64,000 nucleotides of DNA from Castellaniella hirudinis_A (lineage in GTDB: Bacteria > Pseudomonadota > Gammaproteobacteria > Burkholderiales > Burkholderiaceae_B): positions 124,001-188,000 of the forward strand of contig NZ_JBLGTV010000001.1 in assembly GCF_047468865.1 (NCBI RefSeq). The letters are read 5' to 3'. The notes beneath the pieces were generated by a model. The model was not told where the DNA came from, did not search any database, and was given only the letters and a program-made list of their open reading frames with translations. The position numbers were made by a program, and so were the translations under genes. Each line of letters begins with the position of its first letter. The first letter of the stretch is position 1. Below are positions 33,811-42,235 of this stretch, piece after piece.

Positions 33811-35277
33811 ATGACCACCCCCGCAGTATCCGCAACCCTGGATCGGGCCGCGTCGCTCGACCCGGCCGGTTTTCCCGCCGATCCGCAAGCCATTACCTTG
33901 CAGGCGCTTGAAATTTCCGAAGCCCTGATCCGCCGCTTCGACCAGTCCGGGCCGCGTTATACCTCGTACCCGACGGCGGACCGCTTCGAGCGCGACTATC
34001 CGGCGGAAACCTATCTGCGGCACTTGGCGCTGCGCGCCGCGCAGCCGCGGGCCGCCCCGCTGTCGGTGTATGTGCATCTGCCGTTTTGCGAGTCCCTCTG
34101 CTATTTTTGCGCCTGTAATAAGATCATCACGCAGGATCACAGCCGGTCGGCCGAATACCTGGACATCCTGTACCACGAGATGGATCTGCTGAGTCCGCAT
34201 CTGGGCGCGCAGCGCCAGGCCATTCAGTTGCACCTGGGGGGCGGCACGCCCACGTTCCTCAGCGCGGCCGAACTCACGGCGCTGATGGATCATCTGCGCC
34301 GCCATTTCGATTTCACCCCGGATGCGGAACTGGGGGTGGAGATCGACCCGCGCACCGTCACCCCCGGCACCCTGGCCCTGCTGGCCGGGCTGGGGTTCAA
34401 CCGAACCAGCTTCGGGGTGCAGGACTTCGACCCCGACGTGCAGGCGGCCGTCAATCGCATCCAGCCCTACGACATGGTGCGCGATGCGCTTCAGGCCAGC
34501 CGCGATCACGGTTTCCAGTCCATCAATGCGGATCTGATCTATGGTTTGCCCAAGCAGACCCTGGATAGCTTCAGCCGCACGCTGGATCAGCTGATCGAAC
34601 TCTCGCCCGATCGCGTCGCCCTGTACAACTATGCCCATTTGCCGGATCGCTTCAAGTCCCAGCGCCTGATCCGCGCCGAAGACCTGCCTTCGGCCGAAAC
34701 CCGGCTGCAGATTTTCCTGATGTCGGTGCGCCGCCTGCTGGGCGCCGGCTACGTGTACATCGGGCTGGATCATTTCGCCAAGCCGGACGACGAGCTGAAC
34801 CTGGCCCGGCTGAACCACAGCCTGCACCGCAATTTCCAGGGCTACACCACGCGGGCCGAATGCGACCTGATCGGGTTCGGGATTTCCGCCATCGGCAAGG
34901 TGGGCGACGCCTACGTGCAAAACCACCATTCCTTGAACGCCTACCGCGACATCCTGGCGCGCGGCCAGCTGCCGACGGCCAAGGGTTTCAATCTCAGCCG
35001 CGACGATGCCATCCGGCGCGAAATCATCATGACGCTGATGTGCAGCATGCCGTTGGACTTTGCCGCCTTCCAGCAGCGCCACGGCTGTGATTTCCAGTCC
35101 TGTTTCACCGATGAACTCGCCCGCCTGGGCCCTTATGTCCAGGCGGGCCTGCTGGCGCTGGACGACCGGGGCCTGCAGGTGCTGCCGCGCGGCCGGGTGT
35201 TCGTGCGCGCGTTCGCCATGGTGTTCGACCAATACGTGCGCCGCCCCCGGGTGGCCGCTTATTCCAAGCTAATCTGA
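33811..35277 (+). CDS. hemN: Oxygen-independent coproporphyrinogen III dehydrogenase
   Basis: HemN is a radical-SAM enzyme that makes protoporphyrinogen IX without O2. The 488-residue protein has the cluster motif CESLCYFCACN (C-x3-C-x2-C-x-C) near residue 95. LHLGGGTPTFLS and SFGVQDFDPDVQAAVNRIQ follow, and a C-terminal HemN domain is present. AGGAG lies 8 nt before ATG 33811. The 5' part is extended by about 30 residues relative to E. coli HemN. An FNR-type site upstream fits anaerobic induction. The 3' end overlaps the convergent DUF454 gene by 9 bp. Confidence 0.95.
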   Translation: MTTPAVSATLDRAASLDPAGFPADPQAITLQALEISEALIRRFDQSGPRYTSYPTADRFERDYPAETYLRHLALRAAQPRAAPLSVYVHLPFCESLCYFCACNKIITQDHSRSAEYLDILYHEMDLLSPHLGAQRQAIQLHLGGGTPTFLSAAELTALMDHLRRHFDFTPDAELGVEIDPRTVTPGTLALLAGLGFNRTSFGVQDFDPDVQAAVNRIQPYDMVRDALQASRDHGFQSINADLIYGLPKQTLDSFSRTLDQLIELSPDRVALYNYAHLPDRFKSQRLIRAEDLPSAETRLQIFLMSVRRLLGAGYVYIGLDHFAKPDDELNLARLNHSLHRNFQGYTTRAECDLIGFGISAIGKVGDAYVQNHHSLNAYRDILARGQLPTAKGFNLSRDDAIRREIIMTLMCSMPLDFAAFQQRHGCDFQSCFTDELARLGPYVQAGLLALDDRGLQVLPRGRVFVRAFAMVFDQYVRRPRVAAYSKLI

Positions 35278-35640
35278 GCGGCCGGGGCGGGTGGGCAGGC
35301 GCCACAGGTAGATCGTGACGCCGATGCCCGGGATCAGCAGCAGCCAGCGCGCCCAGGGGATCGGCATGATCCAGGCGGACAGGGCCAGCGAGGGCCACAT
35401 CAGGGCCAGGGCGATGCATTTGCTGCGCAGCGGGATGCCGTGCCCCGACTGGAAGTCGCGGATGTATGGGCCAAGCACCCGGTGGGACAGCAGCCAGGCG
35501 TGCATGCGCGCCGAGCCGCGCAGGTAGCAGAAAGCGGCCAGCAGCAGGAACGGGGTGGTGGGCAGCAGGGGCAGGAAAACCCCCGCGATGCCCAGCGCCA
35601 GGGCCAGGGTGCCCAGGATGGTGTAAAGGGCGCGGATCAT
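35269..35640 (-). CDS. DUF454 (YbaN-like) small membrane protein
   Basis: The 123-residue protein has the DUF454 pattern: an N-terminal GTLALALGIAGVFLPLLPTT helix, then PFLLLAAFCYLRGSARMHAWLL, HRVLGPYIRDF, and two further C-terminal helices. The function of this inner-membrane family is unknown. It often lies beside hemN or respiratory genes, as here. It starts 33 bp from the divergent Crp/Fnr regulator. Confidence 0.85.
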   Translation of the reverse strand: MIRALYTILGTLALALGIAGVFLPLLPTTPFLLLAAFCYLRGSARMHAWLLSHRVLGPYIRDFQSGHGIPLRSKCIALALMWPSLALSAWIMPIPWARWLLLIPGIGVTIYLWRLPTRPGRSD

Positions 35641-35673
35641 GCGCCCGATTCTAGCAATAAGGCAGGAAGTCAA

Positions 35674-36378
35674 ATGGACAAACCCCAGATGGATGAGGAT
35701 TTTTCGCGCCGCGCGCGCATCCGGGATTTATTGGCCCAGGTGCCGCTGTTCAACGAGCTGCCGCCTGGCGAGCTGGATCCCATTGTCTCGGGAACCAGCG
35801 AACTATCCGTGCTCAAGGGGGAGATCGTGTTTCGCCGGGGCGATCCCTGCGTGGGTTTCCACGTGGTGGTCTACGGCCAGATCAAGCTGGTCTTTGTCTC
35901 CAATTCCGGGGTCGAGCGCGTGGTGCGCCTGATCGGGCCGGGCGATGGCTTTGGCGAAGCCCTGATGTTCATGGGCCAGCACTATATTGTCACCGCCCAG
36001 GCCTTGCACGATACGCTGCTGCTGCATGTGGGCCGGGAGGCCCTGTTCGAGCAGATCGACCGCAACCCCGGGGTGGCCCGGAAAATGCTGGCCGGCCTCA
36101 GCCGCCGCCTGTACAGCCTGATGGGCGATGTCGAGGCTTACACCCTGCACACGGGGGCGCAGCGCCTGATTGCTTTTTTGCTGCGCGCCTGGCCCGGCCA
36201 GGAAAACCAGCCGTTTCGCATCGAGATCAGCAAATCGGTGATCGCCTCGCGCCTGAACCTGACGCCGGAACATTTTTCGCGCACCCTGCGCGAGTTGAGC
36301 GAACGCGGCATGATTCGCGTCCGCGGGCGCGAGTTCACGATCCTGAGCGTGGACGGCCTGAGAAACTACCGGGGCTGA
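35674..36378 (+). CDS. Crp/Fnr-family regulator, DNR-like
   Basis: The 234-residue protein has a cyclic-nucleotide-binding-like sensor domain (about 20-140) and a Crp-type winged helix near residues 165-225, with recognition helix SRLNLTPEHFSRTLRELSERG. Only one cysteine (GDPC) is visible, so the FNR 4Fe-4S ligand set is missing. That places it nearer the DNR/NnrR group, which respond to nitric oxide through haem. Neighbours hemN, a DUF2249 gene and ubiUVT support a role in low-oxygen or nitrogen-oxide control. The ligand is inferred. It ends convergently with a 13-bp overlap. Confidence 0.83.
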   Translation: MDKPQMDEDFSRRARIRDLLAQVPLFNELPPGELDPIVSGTSELSVLKGEIVFRRGDPCVGFHVVVYGQIKLVFVSNSGVERVVRLIGPGDGFGEALMFMGQHYIVTAQALHDTLLLHVGREALFEQIDRNPGVARKMLAGLSRRLYSLMGDVEAYTLHTGAQRLIAFLLRAWPGQENQPFRIEISKSVIASRLNLTPEHFSRTLRELSERGMIRVRGREFTILSVDGLRNYRG

Positions 36379-37718
36379 GGGGCCGGCGGCGCGGGCGGTA
36401 CGGCGGCCATGTCGGCCAGCGCCCGGCGGTAGCGCCGCAGGGCCCGGGCCAGGTTCCAGCCCTGCATCAGGGCGGCCAGGATCAGCAGGGGCCCCGCCGC
36501 CCGTCCAGCATCGGCCCAGCCCGCCGCCGCCAGCACCCAGGCCAGCAGCATCAGCACGTGGACGGCCCAGTGCCATTGGGCGGGGCGCTCGGGGATGTAG
36601 GCCCCCATCTTGGGCAGGATTTTCAGGTAGATCTTGGCATAGGCCGGGTTGTGCGCGGGAACGACGACCGCGTCCTGCGCGTGCTTCCACAGCAGGAACG
36701 GGAAAATCTTGTACAGCATGCCCTGCACCACGCTGCCCAGGCCGCCGGCGATCAACAGCACCCCCAGCACGGTTTCCGCGTGGGCCGATTGGCCGTGGCG
36801 CATCCAGACCCAGACGGGCGCACAGGCCAGCAGGCACAGCAGCCCGGTAAACCAGAACAGCGTGGTGGGTTCGGCCGTGGGGCGTTTACGATGCCACAGG
36901 CGCTGCAGGGCCGTGCCGATCCAGGCGGCATAGGCCCCGGCCAGCAGGAGTTCCACAGTTTCGCGCATCAGGCGGGGCAGGCCGCTGCTGGCATCCAGCG
37001 CGGTCCAGGCCAGCAGCAGGCCGGGGATCAGCAGCGGCAGCCAGCGGGCCAGGGGCTTGGGGAAGATTTCAGTCAGCTGGAATATCGGCAGCAGCTGAAA
37101 AGACATCCCCATCAGCAGCAGGCCGCCCCAGCCCAGCAGGCCCCACAGGATGTGGCTGCCCAGCCAATGGGACAGGCTGCTGCCCAGGCCCAGCGACACC
37201 GCCATGGACACACCGATCAGGGCGGTCAGCGCCAGGGACAGCAGGGCGCCGCGCACCGGGACGAGGATTTCCCGGGCGCCTTTGTAGACTTGTTTGCGGT
37301 GCCGCCACAGGGCCAGGCCCACCGCCCCCAGATAGACGATGAACGTACAGGACAGCGCGGCGGCCGCCAAGAACCAGGCCGCCGGCAGCCACCAGAGGAA
37401 CCCGGCCGCCAGCGCCAGGGTGCCCAGCGTTAGCAGCCCGTGCGCGCTGGCCGCGACCAGCCGGGCGGGGCGCACGGGGACGTTGCAGGCCACCGCCAGA
37501 ATCTGGATCAGGGCGCCCAGCATGGCGCTGCCCAAAATGCCCAGCGTCCAGAGGTGCGTGAGGGCCAGGGCCGTGCCGCCCCAGCGCGTCGCCAGCGCCT
37601 GGGGGCCGGCCCAGGTCATCAGCAGGCCGGCCAGCAGGCCGAAGACCGGCACATTCAGGAAAAAAGGCAGGGGGACGGCCAGGGCCGGCGTTTTGTCAAA
37701 ATCCAGGGCGCGCTGCAT
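36366..37718 (-). CDS. Polytopic membrane protein, possibly NnrS or haem-copper related
   Basis: This 450-residue protein has about twelve hydrophobic helices. I do not recognise a characterised family with certainty. Histidines in LALTHLWTLGILGSA, a GSHILWGLLGWGG helix and FLLWKHAQDAVVV are placed like metal or haem ligands in NnrS-type and oxidase subunit I-like proteins. It follows a DUF2249 gene by 17 bp and is convergent with a DNR-like regulator, so a role in nitrogen-oxide or haem metabolism is likely by context. ATG 37718 was chosen because the longer frame overlaps the DUF2249 gene. Confidence 0.65.
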   Translation of the reverse strand: MQRALDFDKTPALAVPLPFFLNVPVFGLLAGLLMTWAGPQALATRWGGTALALTHLWTLGILGSAMLGALIQILAVACNVPVRPARLVAASAHGLLTLGTLALAAGFLWWLPAAWFLAAAALSCTFIVYLGAVGLALWRHRKQVYKGAREILVPVRGALLSLALTALIGVSMAVSLGLGSSLSHWLGSHILWGLLGWGGLLLMGMSFQLLPIFQLTEIFPKPLARWLPLLIPGLLLAWTALDASSGLPRLMRETVELLLAGAYAAWIGTALQRLWHRKRPTAEPTTLFWFTGLLCLLACAPVWVWMRHGQSAHAETVLGVLLIAGGLGSVVQGMLYKIFPFLLWKHAQDAVVVPAHNPAYAKIYLKILPKMGAYIPERPAQWHWAVHVLMLLAWVLAAAGWADAGRAAGPLLILAALMQGWNLARALRRYRRALADMAAVPPAPPAPQPR

Positions 37719-37735
37719 GGTGTCTCGGGCGGGGT

Positions 37736-37957
37736 TCAGTCGATCCAGATGGAGACCTGGAAATGGGTTTCCTTGAACAGGCATTCGTGCTGGAAGCCGT
37801 CGCGGTCCAGCAAGGTGTACAGCGGGTAGGGTTCGCGGTCAATCAGCAGGTGCAGCCGCTGGCCGGGGGCCAGGTCGGCCAGGGCTTCCAGGCAGAGCTC
37901 CAGCGGCTCGGGCGGGGGCAGGCTGCGCACGTCCAGGGTGATGTCGGGATGGCTCAT
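37736..37957 (-). CDS. DUF2249 domain protein
   Basis: The 73-residue protein matches the DUF2249 fold (SirA/TusA-like): ITLDVRSLPPPEPLELCLEAL, then a PGQRLHLLIDREPYPLYTLL segment and FQVSIWID at the end. It lacks the N-terminal CPxP motif of TusA. DUF2249 genes often cluster with denitrification and dnr genes. GAGGT precedes the ATG at 37957. It forms a two-gene operon with the downstream membrane protein. Confidence 0.82.
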   Translation of the reverse strand: MSHPDITLDVRSLPPPEPLELCLEALADLAPGQRLHLLIDREPYPLYTLLDRDGFQHECLFKETHFQVSIWID

Positions 37958-38269
37958 GTCGTACCTCGGTGGTGAAGGCGCTACCTTACACGATTCCGCC
38001 GGTTTGGCTGCGGGAAACCCCGCGCGGCGAGGCGTTAAGCCTGCGGTGGCGGCGGGCCGATTGCCGCGGATTTGATGCGGGTTAAGGCGGTTGGCGGACA
38101 GATCGGGCATAGTACATGGGTTGCACCCGGGCGGTGCCGCCTGGCGCGGCATCCCGCCCAAACCAAGCCGGCCTGCGCAGGCCGGCTTGCGGTGCTTTCC
38201 CGATTGTCGCCGCAGCGGGGCTCGGCCACGCGCCGTTTCCGCACGGCCCGAATTGCCAGGATGCCCCTT
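37958..38269. other. Divergent gap before ubiU
   Basis: This gap of 312 bp lies between the DUF2249 gene and ubiU and has no convincing gene. A half-conserved FNR-type site, TTGAT-GCGG-GTTAA at 38072-38085, would suit low-oxygen control of ubiUVT, but only the left half matches well. GC-rich stem sequences (CCGGCCTGCGCAGGCCGG) lie at 38169-38186. Confidence 0.4.
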
Positions 38270-39325
38270 ATGTCGTCATTGTCTTCTGCTCCGCGCCCGG
38301 GCGTGGTTCATCACCACGATCCTTCCGGCTTCGAGCTCGTCTGCCCGGCGGGCAGCCTGCCGGCCCTGAAAGCCGCCGTCGACGCGGGGGCGGATTGCGT
38401 GTACCTGGGGTTTCGAGATGCCACCAATGCGCGTAATTTCGCCGGGCTGAACTTCGACGCGGCCGCCATCGCCCAGGGTATCCGGTATGCCCACGACCGT
38501 GGGCGCAAGGTCTTTCTGGCCCTCAACACCTACCCTCAGCCCGATGCCTGGCGGCTCTGGCGCCAGGCGGTGGATCAGGCGTCCCAGGCCGGCGTCGACG
38601 CCGTCATCATGGCCGATCCCGGCCTGATGGATTACGCCCGCACCCGGTATCCCGATCTGCGCCTGCACCTGTCCGTGCAGGGCTCGGCCACCAACTACGA
38701 GGCCATCCAGTTCTACCACGAACGCTTCGGGGTCGCCCGGGCGGTGCTGCCGCGTGTGCTGTCCGTGGCCCAGGTGCAGCAGGTTTGTGAAAACACCCCG
38801 GTTGAAATCGAAGTCTTCGGTTTTGGCAGCCTGTGCGTCATGGTCGAGGGCCGCTGCGCCCTGTCGTCCTACGCCACGGGCGAATCCCCCAACACTCACG
38901 GGGTGTGTTCCCCCGCCAAGCACGTGCGCTGGCAGCAGACCGGCCAGGGCCTGGAATCCCGCCTGAACGGGGTGCTGATCGACCGCTACGACGAGGGCGA
39001 GAACGCCGGCTACCCCACCTTGTGCAAGGGCCGCTTCGACGTGGCCGGCGAAAACTACTACGCCCTGGAAGAACCCACCAGCCTCAACACCCTCGAACTG
39101 CTGCCCAAGCTGATGGCCATGGGGGTGCGGGCCATCAAGATCGAGGGCCGCCAGCGCAGCCCCGCCTACGTGGCCCAGGTGACCCGGGTCTGGCGCCAGG
39201 CCATCGACCAGGCCCGGGCCGTGCCGGCGCGCTATTCCGTGCATCCGTCCTGGATGGCCGAGCTCAACAAGGTGGCCGAGGGCCAGCAGCATACGCTGGG
39301 CGCTTATCACCGCCCCTGGAAATAA
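38270..39325 (+). CDS. ubiU: O2-independent ubiquinone biosynthesis protein UbiU
   Basis: UbiU, a U32-peptidase-like protein, forms a 4Fe-4S complex with UbiV that hydroxylates ubiquinone precursors without O2. The 351-residue protein has the U32 region FELVCPAGSLPALKAAVDAGA at the N-terminus and the cluster cysteines in FGSLCVMVEGRC, GVCSPAKH and TLCKGRF. The ATG at 38270 has AGGA 8 nt upstream, and ATG 38261 would add three residues. It is older-named YhbU. It starts ubiU-ubiV-ubiT and lies beside hemN and the DNR-like regulator. Confidence 0.93.
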   Translation: MSSLSSAPRPGVVHHHDPSGFELVCPAGSLPALKAAVDAGADCVYLGFRDATNARNFAGLNFDAAAIAQGIRYAHDRGRKVFLALNTYPQPDAWRLWRQAVDQASQAGVDAVIMADPGLMDYARTRYPDLRLHLSVQGSATNYEAIQFYHERFGVARAVLPRVLSVAQVQQVCENTPVEIEVFGFGSLCVMVEGRCALSSYATGESPNTHGVCSPAKHVRWQQTGQGLESRLNGVLIDRYDEGENAGYPTLCKGRFDVAGENYYALEEPTSLNTLELLPKLMAMGVRAIKIEGRQRSPAYVAQVTRVWRQAIDQARAVPARYSVHPSWMAELNKVAEGQQHTLGAYHRPWK

Positions 39326-39349
39326 CCCGACGGCCCCGCCCGCGGGGCG

Positions 39350-39392
39350 GATGCCATGCCATGGCATCGGATGGCCACGGCGGCGCCGTGGC
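39350..39392. repeat. Two palindromic hairpins between ubiU and ubiV
   Basis: Positions 39350-39368 read GATGCCATG-C-CATGGCATC, a near-perfect palindrome. Positions 39374-39392 form GCCACGGC-GGC-GCCGTGGC. They fill much of the 93-bp gap and may tune mRNA stability or translation between the two genes. No T-run follows, so full termination is unlikely. Confidence 0.65.
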
Positions 39393-39418
39393 ATGGGCTG
39401 CTTTAAAGGATCAACACC

Positions 39419-40372
39419 ATGAAACTCGCTTTGGGCCCCCTGCAATACTACTGGCCGCGCGTCACCACCCTCGAATTCTATGCCGCCGTGGCCGATTGGC
39501 CGGTCGACATCGTCTACCTGGGGGAAACCGTCTGTTCCCGCCGCCACGAACTGCGCCTGCCCGATTGGATCGAAATCGCCGACATGCTGGCCCAGGCGGG
39601 CAAGACGCCGGTGCTGTCCACCCAGGTGCTGCTGGAATCCGGCAACGACCTGAATACCCTGCGCAAGATCACCGACAACCCGGATTACGCCATCGAGGCC
39701 AACGACATGGGGGCGGTGCATCGGATGCGGGGCCGTCCCTTCATTGCCGGACCGTTTCTCAATGTCTACAGCAAGCCCACGTTGGACGTGATGGCCGCCC
39801 AGGGGGCCACGCGCTGGGTGCTGCCCCTGGAAATGGGCCGGGCCGGGCTGGCCCAGCTGCAGCAGGATCGCCCGACCGGCCTGCAGACCGAAGTCTTCGC
39901 CTATGGCCGCATGCCGCTGGCGTTTTCCGCGCGCTGCTTTACCGCCCGCAACCGCAACTTCCCCAAGGACAACTGTCAGTATGTCTGTATGGAATACCCC
40001 GACGGCCTGCTGCTGGAAACCAAAGAATCCGAAGCCTTCCTGACCATCAACGGCATCCAGACCCAGTCCGCCCTGGTGCATACCCTCATCCACGAATTGG
40101 ACGAGGCCCGCGCCCTGGGGGTGGATGTCTTGCGCCTGAGCCCCCAGTCCCGGCACATGGATCAGGTGGTGGCGGCGTTTCGCGCCGTGCTGGATGGGCG
40201 GGAATCGGGCGCGGACGCCCATCAGCGCCTGCTGCCCTTGATGCCGGCCGGCCCCTGCAACGGCTATTGGCATGGCCGCCCGGGCCTGGACATGGTCTTG
40301 CCCGGCGAAATCGTGGTGTCCAAGGCCCCCGATGCGCGCGCCCCGGGGGTCAAGGCCCGATCCGCCGCCTAG
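39419..40372 (+). CDS. ubiV: O2-independent ubiquinone biosynthesis protein UbiV
   Basis: UbiV is the partner of UbiU in anaerobic ubiquinone hydroxylation. The 317-residue protein begins MKLALGPLQYYWPR. It carries cluster cysteine C39 in YLGETVC and others in SARCFTARNRNF and DNCQYVC, matching the four-cysteine set known for UbiV (YhbV). AAAGGA upstream of the ATG fits a ribosome-binding site. Two hairpins separate it from ubiU. Confidence 0.93.
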   Translation: MKLALGPLQYYWPRVTTLEFYAAVADWPVDIVYLGETVCSRRHELRLPDWIEIADMLAQAGKTPVLSTQVLLESGNDLNTLRKITDNPDYAIEANDMGAVHRMRGRPFIAGPFLNVYSKPTLDVMAAQGATRWVLPLEMGRAGLAQLQQDRPTGLQTEVFAYGRMPLAFSARCFTARNRNFPKDNCQYVCMEYPDGLLLETKESEAFLTINGIQTQSALVHTLIHELDEARALGVDVLRLSPQSRHMDQVVAAFRAVLDGRESGADAHQRLLPLMPAGPCNGYWHGRPGLDMVLPGEIVVSKAPDARAPGVKARSAA

Positions 40373-40486
40373 TGGGCTGTCCGATCAACACTGGAAACCG
40401 CCAATCTTGCCGCTTTATTCGTTTTTGTGACGCTGCCGGGCAACGCCCTCGGCGGACTTGGCCCTTACTCTTTATCCGAGACACTC

Positions 40487-40987
40487 ATGCAAAATCCCGC
40501 TTCGCCGGTCTATCGCATCCCCCAGCCGCTGGCTCAGGCCCTGGGGCGTTTGCCCCGCTATCCGGGCTCTGTCCTGTTCGTCACGGGGCTGAACCTGATG
40601 CTGGCGCGCCACCTGCATCCCGATACCCTGGATAGGCTGGAAGGCCGCTCTCTGCGCATCCACGTGGCCGATGCGCAGCTGCGCTTCGACTACACCTGGC
40701 GCCAGCAGGCGTTCCGGGCCGCGCACCACGGGGCGGCGGAACCCGACCTCACCATTCGCGCCGATGCCCTGGATTTCTACCGCCTGCTGCAGCGGGTCGA
40801 AGACCCGGACACCTTGTTCTTCAGCCGCCGGCTCGTGATCGAAGGCGATACCGAGCTGGGCCTGATGGTCAAGAACACCCTGGATTCCATCGACATGGCG
40901 GTGTTCCACCCCCGCACGGTGCTGCGGGATCTGCTGGGCGGGCTGCGCGCCAAGCTGGGGCGCCGCCCGGTTTACAATGACGCCTGA
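40487..40987 (+). CDS. ubiT: Ubiquinone accessory protein UbiT (SCP2 domain)
   Basis: UbiT (YhbT) is an SCP2-type lipid-binding protein that replaces UbiJ in the O2-independent ubiquinone pathway. The 166-residue protein shows SCP2 features: HLHPDTLDRLEGRSLRIHVAD, then PDLTIRADALDFYRLLQRVEDPD and FFSRRLVIEGDTELGLMVKN. It lies 114 bp after ubiV. The ATG 40487 was chosen by the family's N-terminus. Upstream sequence in frame is not conserved. Confidence 0.9.
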   Translation: MQNPASPVYRIPQPLAQALGRLPRYPGSVLFVTGLNLMLARHLHPDTLDRLEGRSLRIHVADAQLRFDYTWRQQAFRAAHHGAAEPDLTIRADALDFYRLLQRVEDPDTLFFSRRLVIEGDTELGLMVKNTLDSIDMAVFHPRTVLRDLLGGLRAKLGRRPVYNDA

Positions 40988-41055
40988 CATTCATTGACCC
41001 TCTCCGGTTGCGTGTCCTGGCCGCTACCCGTCCAGGCGCCGCCCGGCTACCGCCC

Positions 41056-41757
41056 ATGACCCAGGTGAAATCGGCAAAAAGCGCCAAAGCCCAATTATTC
41101 GAAGACCTCAAGCGCCAGATCCTGACCATGGAACTGGGCCCGGACGAAGACCTGGATGAAGTCGAGTTGTGCGAACGCTACGGCCTGTCGCGCACGCCGG
41201 TGCGCGAAATCTTCCGCCGTCTGAGTGGTGAAGGCTATGTGGACATCCGCGAAAATCGCGGGGCCCGCGTGTCGCCGATGAACCATTCGACGCTGCGGCA
41301 TTTTTTCTTGGTCGCCCCCATGATTTATGCGGCGGTCGGCCGCCTGGCCGTGCGGCACTTCACGGTCCGCCAACTGGCCGACCTGAAAGCGGCGCAGGCC
41401 CGGATGCGCCAGGCCAGCCAGGTCGATGACGCCCTGGCGATGGTTCTGGAAAACAACCGTTTTCATGAAATCATGGGCGAAATGTCCGGCAACGTCTATC
41501 TGCAGACTTGCCTGAATCGCCTGCTGATCGACCATGCGCGGATCGGCCGAACCTTCTACCAGCCGCATGACGCGGACATGGCCGACCGCAGCCGCCTGTC
41601 GGTCGATCACCACGACCAGTTCATCGAGGCGCTGGAAGCGCGCGACGAAGAAGCCGTCGTGCGCCTGTCCTATGCGCATATGGAATTATCGCGGGAGCAT
41701 ATGGAGCTATTCATCATGCCGCCCGGGCTGAAGCCGGAACCCCCGCAAGCCCTGTAG
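41056..41757 (+). CDS. GntR-family regulator, FCD type (copy 1)
   Basis: The 233-residue protein has a GntR winged helix at residues 15-75 (LCERYGLSRTPVREIFRRLS) and an FCD effector domain with metal-binding-type residues: NNRFHEIMGEMSGN, HARIGRTFYQPH and HHDQFIEALEARDE. It is a close paralogue of the regulator 480 bp downstream. Many words such as GYGLSRTPVRE and the NxxFHE segment are shared. It follows ubiT on the same strand but is probably an independent unit. FCD regulators sense organic acids or amino acids. The ligand here is unknown. Confidence 0.87.
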   Translation: MTQVKSAKSAKAQLFEDLKRQILTMELGPDEDLDEVELCERYGLSRTPVREIFRRLSGEGYVDIRENRGARVSPMNHSTLRHFFLVAPMIYAAVGRLAVRHFTVRQLADLKAAQARMRQASQVDDALAMVLENNRFHEIMGEMSGNVYLQTCLNRLLIDHARIGRTFYQPHDADMADRSRLSVDHHDQFIEALEARDEEAVVRLSYAHMELSREHMELFIMPPGLKPEPPQAL

Positions 41758-42235
41758 CCCCCGGCCGTTGTGCCGGGCCGGGCCTTTTCCGCCCGCGCCT
41801 GTTTCCACCTGCCACTGCCGGACTTCGTCCGCGTCCGTCTGGCGCGGCGGCGAGCCCGTGCGGGCCGGCCGCCCGCCGCCATCGCTTTCGCCGCCATTGC
41901 GTTCGCCGCTGACGCCCGGCAAGGCGCGCCGTCGGGATTGTCCGAAGCGTGCCTTCGGGGCTGTTCGGCGCGTCCGCCCGGGGCAAGTGCCCGCCCGTTT
42001 CATCCGCCTCATCCGCCGTTATCGCCCGCGCCCGCCGCGTGCATCGTCCTGCCGTTATTAGCCACTATTTGCCGCTTTCTCCGCGCCGCCCGCCTCCGGC
42101 GGCCGCGGGCGTCGTTGCGTCCCCCCGGTTCGCTGCCTCGGCCATATGCCGTCAAAAAGTATTTGACTGAAATCCAATTTTTACTATAATAAAATACAAA
42201 TTAAATACACAAAGAATACTTTGGATGAGACAGCC
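41758..42235. other. 478-bp gap between two GntR genes: GC-rich, then an AT-rich promoter
   Basis: No convincing gene is seen. Overlapping frames on both strands in the GC-rich first 370 bp look like compositional shadows. The last 90 bp are strikingly AT-rich and carry the promoter for the second GntR gene. The sharp composition change suggests a recombination joint or a former gene remnant. Confidence 0.6.
42159..42219 (+). promoter_or_regulatory. Sigma-70 promoter with AAATAC repeats
   Basis: The -35 TTGACT at 42163-42168 and -10 TATAAT at 42185-42190 are separated by 16 bp, a near-consensus promoter for the second GntR gene and the catabolic operon. GTATTT at 42159 and AAATAC at 42192 and 42203, plus GAATAC at 42214, form inverted and direct copies around it. 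They may be an operator for the GntR protein itself. Confidence 0.75.

Noticed and set aside
41758..42190. Several overlapping frames of 60-140 codons on both strands between the GntR genes
   Set aside because: They have Arg/Pro/Ala-rich low-complexity translations, overlap one another, have no ribosome-binding sites and resemble no known family.
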